DNA from: Ectopseudomonas mendocina
Lineage (GTDB): Bacteria; Pseudomonadota; Gammaproteobacteria; Pseudomonadales; Pseudomonadaceae
Reading direction: 5' to 3'
Length of the DNA: 64,000 nt
Assembly (NCBI RefSeq): GCF_016008875.1
Contig: NZ_JADTQG010000007.1
Coordinates: forward strand, 1 to 64,000
Every line of letters starts with the position of its first letter. Position 1 is the stretch's first letter. This document shows, piece by piece, positions 63,609 through 64,000 of the stretch. A model generated the notes under the pieces. The model was not told where the DNA came from and made no database searches. It saw nothing but the letters and a program-made list of their open reading frames with translations. The translations under genes were made by a program, and so were the position numbers.

Positions 63609-64000
63609 ATGCCCTCCCTCGATAGCCTGAACTGCCGCCGCGAACTGAAGATCGGCGACGCCACCTACCACTATTTCAGCCTGCCCGAAGCCGCCCAACG
63701 CCTCGGCAACATCGACCGCTTGCCCAAGTCGCTCAAGGTGCTGCTGGAAAACCTGCTGCGCAACGAAGACGGCAAGACCGTACAGCCGCAGGACCTGCAG
63801 GCTATGGTCGACTGGCTCGACAAGCGCGCCTCCGACCGCGAGATCCAGTACCGCCCGGCGCGCGTGCTGATGCAGGACTTCACCGGCGTGCCGGCGGTGG
63901 TCGACCTGGCCGCCATGCGCGACGCCATGGCCAAGGCCGGTGGCGACCCGCAGCGGATCAACCCGCTGTCGCCGGTGGATCTGGTCATCGACCACTCGGT
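63609..64000 (+). CDS. acnA: Aconitate hydratase A, 5' part (cut by window end)
   Basis: The frame runs from the ATG at 63609 to the window edge without a stop, giving about 130 residues. The N-terminus MPSLDSLNCRRELKIGDATYHYFSLPEAA, then RLPKSLKVLLENLLRNEDG, RPARVLMQDFTGVPAVVDLAAMRDAM and INPLSPVDLVIDHSV are the conserved opening of AcnA, the iron-sulfur aconitase of the citric acid cycle. The 4Fe-4S cysteines lie beyond the window. AAGGAG stands six bases before the start. Confidence 0.95.
   Translation, partial: MPSLDSLNCRRELKIGDATYHYFSLPEAAQRLGNIDRLPKSLKVLLENLLRNEDGKTVQPQDLQAMVDWLDKRASDREIQYRPARVLMQDFTGVPAVVDLAAMRDAMAKAGGDPQRINPLSPVDLVIDHS

Overview
The window is chromosomal DNA of a GC-rich gammaproteobacterium, almost certainly a Pseudomonas of the P. 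mendocina/oleovorans/aeruginosa side of the genus. The evidence is gene content and order (uvrB-aminotransferase-tRNA-Asn-wbpM; dusA-tal-rssC-rssB-pilZ-mlaA; sagS-ospR-gpx), abundant Pseudomonas-type REP palindromes (GGAGCGG..CCGCGA), and strong GC bias at third codon positions. The species cannot be fixed from sequence reading alone.

Layout. (1) 1-4.3 kb: a tandem REP array, uvrB, an aromatic/aspartate aminotransferase and tRNA-Asn. (2) 4.3-4.77 kb: a scarred junction with REPs, a MITE-like element and a second, decayed copy of the tRNA-Asn terminator. (3) 4.77-31.4 kb: one 19-gene, minus-strand surface-polysaccharide (O-antigen type) cluster. It runs from a beta-CASP metallo-beta-lactamase through cysC, wecB, wecC, a CapD-type dehydratase, an SQD1-like synthase, glycosyltransferases, a sulfotransferase-coiled-coil protein, a GT2-TagF fusion, a Wzm/Wzt exporter and an MBOAT/SGNH acylation pair to wbpL and wbpM. 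The stretches near 10.1-13.1 and 19.3-24.5 kb are visibly AT-richer, so the cluster is a mosaic. (4) 32-44.6 kb: housekeeping genes (dusA, tal, rssBC, pilZ, mlaA, thioesterase, HAD-like, DUF4404, queF) and an RND efflux pair. (5) 44.9-57.7 kb: YadGH-type ABC exporter, transglutaminase-like protein, fadE, a tandem Gly-Glu-Gly-Glu tRNA array, GST, a GAF-type fRMsr, a DUF815 ATPase, sagS-like hybrid kinase and the ospR-gpx peroxide module. (6) 57.7-64 kb: a duplicated repeat, pdxB, a MATE exporter, a DUF3080 lipoprotein, tusA, rlmM and the start of acnA.

How the cluster may work. WbpL would start a glycan on undecaprenyl phosphate. WbpM, the short CapD-type enzyme, WecB and WecC would supply modified HexNAc and ManNAcA donors. 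Several glycosyltransferases and a TagF-type (polyol-phosphate) transferase would build the chain, and an ABC exporter would move it out. No Wzx, Wzy, Wzz or WaaL is present, so this looks like an ABC-dependent polymer. The unusual part is sulfur. The cluster carries an APS kinase (PAPS supply), a sulfotransferase fused to a long coiled coil, and a homologue of UDP-sulfoquinovose synthase. The exporter ATPase has a propeller-like domain at its N-terminus, where classical Wzt has a C-terminal carbohydrate-binding domain. Together these suggest a sulfated and/or sulfonated, possibly polyol-phosphate-containing O-polysaccharide, with a WbdD-like ruler/cap made of sulfate. That last step is inference.
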